Positions 58,675 through 64,000 of a DNA stretch of 64,000 nucleotides are shown in pieces (within the stretch, counting starts at the first letter, position 1; each line of letters opens with the position of its first letter). Both the position numbers and the translations under genes were made by a program. This stretch comes from Plasmopara viticola (lineage: Eukaryota; Oomycota; Peronosporomycetes; Peronosporales; Peronosporaceae). Location of the stretch: contig MBPM02000008.1 in the NCBI GenBank assembly GCA_001695595.3, positions 682,001-746,000 on the forward strand, given 5' to 3'. The notes beneath the pieces were generated by a model. That model saw only the letters and a program-made list of their open reading frames with translations. It ran no database searches and was not told the DNA's origin.

Positions 58675-60295
58675 TTATTGCTTCGACACACCGTACTCCG
58701 CACGGTAGCCGCGGATGACTGGCAGATACGAAGCATTGGTGTCTGACTCTGCGTCCAACGTCCCAAGGTATTCGACAAGACTATCGAGCGTGGCAATACT
58801 TACGACAGGAATGCCAAAAGTCTCTTTCACGTGGTCAATCGCAGAGCGAGCATCTTCAATCGAAACCTTCTCCTGCCGGTCCAACGAAATGCACACACCA
58901 GAGACGTGGGCATGCGTCGTTTCTAAAATACTAAAGGCCTCACGAATGGCAGTACCGGCCGTTATGACATCGTCAATGATCAACACTCTGACCACATCAT
59001 GCAAAGAACAACAGTCAGCATATCAACAATAAAAAGATGACAAACAAAATAGTACTTTTTGCCAGTCATATCAGCACCAACGAGCACGCCTCCTTCGCCA
59101 TGATCCTTCGCCTCCTTGCGGTTGTACGCAAAGGGAAGGTCAACACCGTACATTTCAGCGTACGCGATGGCCACAGCCGCCACTAGTGTGATGCCCTTAT
59201 AAGCTGGTCCAAACAGCACATCAAATTTCACCCCGCTAGTCTGTTACGTTCAAGCCGTATCCAACATTAATGTAATTTTAATCTGTTCCAACGCAGGCAC
59301 ACACGTACGTGAATCGCTTGCGCATAAAATCGACCCAGCTGGCCAAGCGCACGACCTGTTCGAAATAGTCCGGCATTGAAAAAGTACGGACTCTTGCGTC
59401 CTGACTTCAGTGTAAAGTCTCCAAACTTAAGCACTCCAAACGACAATGCAAACTTGATAAAATCGTTGCAAGTCGAGTTGGCTGTCGTCACCACAGAAGT
59501 CACTTTCGTCCTACGAACAGCATTGATAGCGTCACGCAGGGACTCAGCTGCTTCTTTGGGACTGGACGTCTTGGAGATACCTCGCGATACAGACACAAGC
59601 AGACCCAGTCCATCGGCCGACAGACCAGCCATCACTGCTTCTTCCAAATCGCCGCCCTGAGCACCAATTCCTGGAGCCAAAATCCACATATTGGGCGCGA
59701 TGGCCCGCACGCGACGAAGCGCCTCGACATCTGTAGCTCCCACTACGAGTCCGACATTGTCCTCTGAATTCCACTGCTCACACTTGGCTGCTACTTCCTC
59801 ATACAATGCGCGCGAACCAACAGAGAGCGTTTGAAAGTCATTAGAGCTTGGATTGGACGTTTTGCACAGTACAAAGCAGCCGCGTTCTGGATGATTGCGT
59901 ATGAACGGATCGATCGAATCTACGCCCATGTATGGGGCCAATGTAATCGCGTGCGCTTCGAGCTTGTCGAAAGACGAGACCGCGTAGGCAGCCGCTGTGG
60001 TACTAATGTCACCACGCTTGGCGTCTAAAAGAACTGGGATCCCAATAGGGATGGCTCTGATGACAGCGTGCAGCGCTGTGATGCCCTCGGCGCCAAAGGC
60101 CTCAAAGAACGCAGAGTTGGGCTTATAAGCCGCTGCAACGTGGTGCGTCTGCTCGATGAGGTTAAGACAAAAACTTTGTGCAGCAGCAGCTGTGGCTTCA
60201 GGCAGCTCACCCACGTGTGGGTCAAGTCCCACACATAAGAGCGAGTCGACGGCGGCGACGCGGGCACGTAGTGAGCTGAAAAAGCTCGCGGGCAT
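58675..60295 (-). CDS. Bifunctional OMP decarboxylase - orotate phosphoribosyltransferase (inverted UMP synthase)
   Basis: Three exons: 59309-60295, 59056-59240 and 58675-58987; 494 residues. OMP decarboxylase comes first (about 1-265): LLCVGLDPH (20-28), [10 protein letters not shown], the catalytic DAKRGDI (91-97) and the phosphate-binding [13 protein letters not shown] follows (about 275-494): [44 protein letters not shown] and the PRPP motif [13 protein letters not shown] (split by the last intron, whose splicing restores it). Together these convert orotate and PRPP to OMP and then UMP, the last two steps of pyrimidine synthesis. The order is opposite to that of animal and plant UMP synthase (OPRT-OMPDC) and is known from oomycetes and other stramenopiles and from kinetoplastids. 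All key residues are present. Confidence 0.95.
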
Positions 60296-60353
60296 GATGG
60301 GTCAAAGTGAGATTATTGTTTCACTTTTTTCGAAGGTGAACTTTTCTGACGAA

Positions 60354-60360
60354 TGATTGG
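60354..60360 (-). promoter_or_regulatory. CCAAT-box motif upstream of the OMPDC-OPRT gene
   Basis: CCAATCA in the gene's direction, 59-65 bases before the start codon, followed by TTCGTCAGAAAAG. Position and context resemble the eL19 promoter (CCAATCATTTCACG). Confidence 0.45.
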
Positions 60361-60364
60361 CTAC

Positions 60365-63300
60365 GGAGTGACATTTTCGCGGCGCAATCGGCTTGTCAGA
60401 GTACTATTTGTAAAGATGAAAATACTTTACTTACTCATCAAGGTATCTTTCGCCACTGGAACTATAACATTTCTGTGCATGGTGCTGTGCGTGCAAGAAG
60501 ATATGCATTCACTGGGCAGAACGACCTTCTGGCTTGTAAGATCAAAGGACAAACTTGGTAATTTACTAATGTATTCGTCCTACTTTTTATTTCTGGTCAG
60601 AAATTATTTATGTTGTCGCGACAAAATCACTCGACGGACTTACGTGTAACTTGTCTTGGTAAGAGATAGGATTTGCTACCGCGATTAAGTCAGCAGCACT
60701 GCGCGCCAAACAAAACGTTCGATATTAATTTTGCAAGGTCTTTATGAAGGACCGCGTTTTTTTACATCCTGGCTTATTTTAATGTAAAAATTAATCATTT
60801 TTTCTCACCACTCAACTCATTGTTGGGATTATCTGCCGCCACTACACAACCAAGGCACTTTAAATACTCCTTTGTGCTGTGCACGTGAGGAAGCGGTCAC
60901 TGGCTGCAACTTTAAACGCTCCTCTGTGCTGAGCACAATGAAGTAACTTAGAATGCCTGTGATGGGTTGCTACCTCAAGCCGACCTTGTTTAAAAAAGTA
61001 TGGTTCTATGTTTGATAAGGGCCAGAGTCCGATTTAAAAAAAGTGCTATCTACATCCGATAGAAGAGAAACATGTGCGATCAAGTCATGCTATTTACTTC
61101 AGTTCCAAATTTCGAGCTGAGACGGCTTTTACATGCGACAACTAGCCAGCTCCTGGTCGGCCTCGTTTGGGCTTGCCATTGCTGGGTCGTGTCAGCTAAA
61201 TGTGCTCTTTACCTCTCGAGATACGAGACCAGTAAAGTTTGCTCGTATGCTACACACCAGGGCTTACTCAAAGCGACGTTTGACATTGTTACCGGTACGC
61301 CCTTCACATTAAATGCGTATCAAAATATTCAAAATCGAAATCGCACAGCACCATGCACATGCAAAAAGGCGTGCAATCCTAAGCTGCTACCCTCTTCTCT
61401 CGAGGGACTGAATTCATCATATTATCGCAATCATATATCTCTTTCAAGATTTTGTTGTTGCACTCGACTTGTATTTACCGGTGGAGCGCCACAATTTTTT
61501 TTGGTGAAATGCCCTTATAAGCATGAAAATTCTGTTATAAGAAGTGCCCACTCAATCCTTCCAAAAAACTTTAAAAACCACAAAATGAGCGTAGCCATCA
61601 CTTTTTTATTGTGTATGGCAAATTATGCTATTGCAACATTAATACGAAACATCGCTATGGTATTTACAATGACCCAATAGGCTACGATTAAGGCTGCCAA
61701 TCAGCAGCGTCATTTTAATGATGACAGATTCAGCCTCCATGAATTTTGTTTAGGCATTCATTCATCCCAATACCAATGGGTATCACCCGGCTGATGTAGA
61801 CCGTAGTGCCTTTGACTTCGCCCATCTTCTTTGTTTGACGCAAAGGCTCTTCGAAGGCAGATTCTCGCGTGACGGTTTTGGAGATAAACCGGTTCGAATT
61901 TGATGCTGGGATGCGGACTATCGATCGGCAAAAGTATGTTTTAGGTGTGGGCGAAGGAGAGTGGCTTTACGTACCACATTTGCATCAACAAGGCCAAATT
62001 TGCCAAGCTGAGCGATTGTGAATCATGCTACTTTATGGTGTTCGACGGCCAAACGTTGCTGTTTGATCAAATAATTTGATGTGATTATTTTCAGGCTCGT
62101 AGGCGGCACAAAAACACCTTTATGCTTGTGTTCGCACCATTTCCCAAAAATGCAAAGTCAAAGACGAGATTTTTGGACTCCAGCAGTTCACAAGTACCGG
62201 CAGGCACTATGAAAGAGCTAGCCGCACTTTTTTGGCACTTTGGCACTCACAGGTCCTGACATACTTGACCACCTGCTTGTACATATAAGGCCACCAATAT
62301 GTGGTTTAAGCTTGTTGTGATATTCCAAATGGCCGAAAACAAAACGAAACACTGTCCAAGTATATCGTGGTTAAACTTCTCGCCTTTTCTTTTTTCTGAA
62401 TGCGATTATAAAAACGCCTGGGACTGGCTTTTAACAATCGACACTGACCTGGCTAGACCTGCATATTAGTGAAGTTAATTAGCCAGATCTTTTCCACCAT
62501 AAAGACACGGTCAATTTTGCATTGATTCCATCGGTCAAATGAATCTTGAACACCTGTTTTAGGTAGCCTGAAGGCAAACATAGTGTTAGCTCATTTCCTT
62601 TATAACAGTTCTGGATGGGTGTATTGCCAACCAGTGTTGATAAAGATCCTATAAACCAAACTTATTGTGTGACCAGACAATTAAGTGATCAACTTATGAT
62701 CAAAATGAAGTCGTTACTAGCTTACGTTTGCCCTCTAAACACATTAGTGTGGGCTCGGTGTTGCAATCAGTTAAATGACTGTGTCATATTCACGCTTGAG
62801 GTGATCCAGTAAGCACAGTATACGATTCTTTCATCGTAAACAAGATCGATGCTTAAGAGCGTGCAAAAGATTATGGTTACCTAAGATAACACTTTGTATG
62901 GTAAGAAACCAAATGCAAATTTAAAAGGTATTTTAAATTGATCATTACTTGACGCTCATTGCAGTTAGATTTTACATATTGAAATTTACCTATCATGCAG
63001 CAAATACCGCGTGCACGGTTTTTTAGCTTTAAGATGCTACCTTGAGACTGAGTAAAGAAGCTGTAAGATATTATTTAATAAGTACGACCTTAGCTTTTGG
63101 CCAACTACGCATTTTGCATTTGAAATCATCAAAGTATGCTTGCTTCAAGAGTGATGTTTTTTATGTCTTTGACAATCGTTGCGGCAGAAGTAGCACCCGC
63201 GAGTCGACAAACAGAAGTAGCATTAAGTGAGAAGTTATAAACCAAGCGCTAATTGCTCCTAATACTTAACTACTTCATTTTGACAATGCCTTGATAAATA

Positions 63301-64000
63301 CATTAGTTTCAAGCTTTTGAGAACTACATTAATCACCAACAGAAAATCTTTCGATAAAGCGCTTATATACCCGCTTGGAATGCACCAGCATTACGCATGC
63401 CATATAATTGCAATCAAGCCTCACACTACCGAAGCTTACATGCAAAGGGATAGCGGCGCCCTTCGTTGATATTGAGATGAACAACACGCAGTCGGACGAA
63501 TGGCGTTCCGACATCGAGTGACGAATACTGAACAGAGTCTTCTCTAACATAAAGAACTGATCAAGCAAGAGCTCCCGACATATGAAATAGTGGAGCGGTA
63601 AAGTTCCGGAGCTACGGTTGAGCAGAGTGTTTAGATTGAGCATATGATACTTTATCTTACAGAAAAAATGGCTGAGTAGAATTTTTAATCAACAGCAGCG
63701 AACAAAAGATATTGCTCGACGTCAGCGCAAAACATCCCCGCACATAATGTGGAGCAAATGGGTTTGACTGTCGTGATCGCATACTTAGTAATCAACTGTG
63801 TGTCGTTGCCGCGACCTGAGAGCACCAAATTAACGTCTGTACGCGAAATGTACTTTGTGATTAGACCATAGGAAACGCTTCACAAATGTGGAAGACCACT
63901 GTACGACGTCGTCCACGCGGCTTGGGGCTTCATCCATACATGTCGATACAGGGTTCATCACAAAATTGACCTCACGCCTGGCTGAAAATATTTCATGACG
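60365..64000. other. Gene-poor right end
   Basis: No gene with recognisable homology. A minus frame at 61740-61890 reads NRFISKTVTRESAFEE and continues with RVIPIGIGMNE, which looks protein-like but is broken on both sides, and another protein-like minus frame runs off the window's edge (63870-64000: MNPVSTCMDEAPSRVDDVV). Both may be retroelement debris or the edge of a gene. Confidence 0.4.
61072..61680 (+). CDS. Doubtful 202-codon ORF
   Basis: An ATG-to-TAG frame in a repeat-like, AT-rich region. It is rich in Cys, Asn and Tyr, with a hydrophobic segment near residues 22-45 and another near the C-terminus, but no known domain and no clear signal peptide. Base composition resembles the surrounding noncoding DNA, not the genes of the island. 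A frame of this length can arise by chance in a window this large, so it is listed only for completeness. Confidence 0.15.
   Translation: MCDQVMLFTSVPNFELRRLLHATTSQLLVGLVWACHCWVVSAKCALYLSRYETSKVCSYATHQGLLKATFDIVTGTPFTLNAYQNIQNRNRTAPCTCKKACNPKLLPSSLEGLNSSYYRNHISLSRFCCCTRLVFTGGAPQFFLVKCPYKHENSVIRSAHSILPKNFKNHKMSVAITFLLCMANYAIATLIRNIAMVFTMTQ

Noticed and set aside
1..64000. CRISPR arrays, bacterial operons, ribosomal RNA genes
   Set aside because: The window is eukaryotic with introns; no regularly spaced repeats or rRNA sequence were seen.

Overview
The window looks like nuclear DNA of an oomycete, most likely a downy-mildew or Phytophthora-type peronosporalean. Evidence: small genes with short GT..AG introns (about 50-90 bp), an orotate pathway enzyme fused in the oomycete order (OMP decarboxylase first, OPRT second), oomycete-type core promoter motifs (GCTCATT), telomere-type CCCTAAA repeats, small secreted protein families, and sharp alternation of gene-dense islands with long gene-poor, repeat-rich stretches. 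Genus cannot be fixed from the sequence alone.

Layout: (1) 0.2-8.6 kb is a large imperfect palindrome with two arms of about 4 kb and a spacer of about 0.7 kb. It carries four near-identical genes for a small secreted protein, two on each strand. A MITE-like element with 8-bp target duplication lies in the left arm. (2) 10.6-14.75 kb is a gene island: an unknown nuclear-like protein, a mitochondrial carnitine/acylcarnitine carrier (6 exons), a Mediator Med9-like subunit and ribosomal protein eL19, which has a one-base frameshift in a homopolymer. (3) 15-26.9 kb is gene-poor with a SINE-like insertion and a diverged direct-repeat pair. (4) 26.9-29.9 kb holds one 10-exon Ulp1/SENP-type SUMO protease. 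(5) 30-48.3 kb is gene-poor: two further SINE-like copies, each with a perfect target-site duplication, an interstitial telomere-like tract, and a tandem duplication of a unit of about 6.2 kb made of decayed transposons (pogo-like DDE transposase in both copies, Ty3/gypsy reverse transcriptase in one). (6) 48.3-60.3 kb is a compact island of ten genes: a secreted Trp/Gly repeat protein, a four-pass membrane protein, splicing factor RED/IK, NAC beta (BTF3), mitochondrial uL23, Mediator Med18, a Rab32-like GTPase with a long N-terminal extension, an ARID2/RSC9-like chromatin protein, mitochondrial mL49 and the OMPDC-OPRT fusion. (7) 60.3-64 kb has no gene I can support.

Functional themes: core housekeeping (translation, mitochondrial ribosome, Pol II Mediator, chromatin, splicing, SUMO, pyrimidine and acyl-carnitine metabolism) sits in the islands. 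The two secreted-protein loci sit at or beyond island edges next to repeats, as is usual for fast-evolving host-interaction genes of oomycetes. Both secreted families share one design: signal peptide, acidic spacer, then a cationic Gly/Arg/aromatic tail. The palindromic four-gene cluster is the least explained and most interesting structure here. All exon models below were derived by hand from splice signals and reading frame and have not been tested against RNA.
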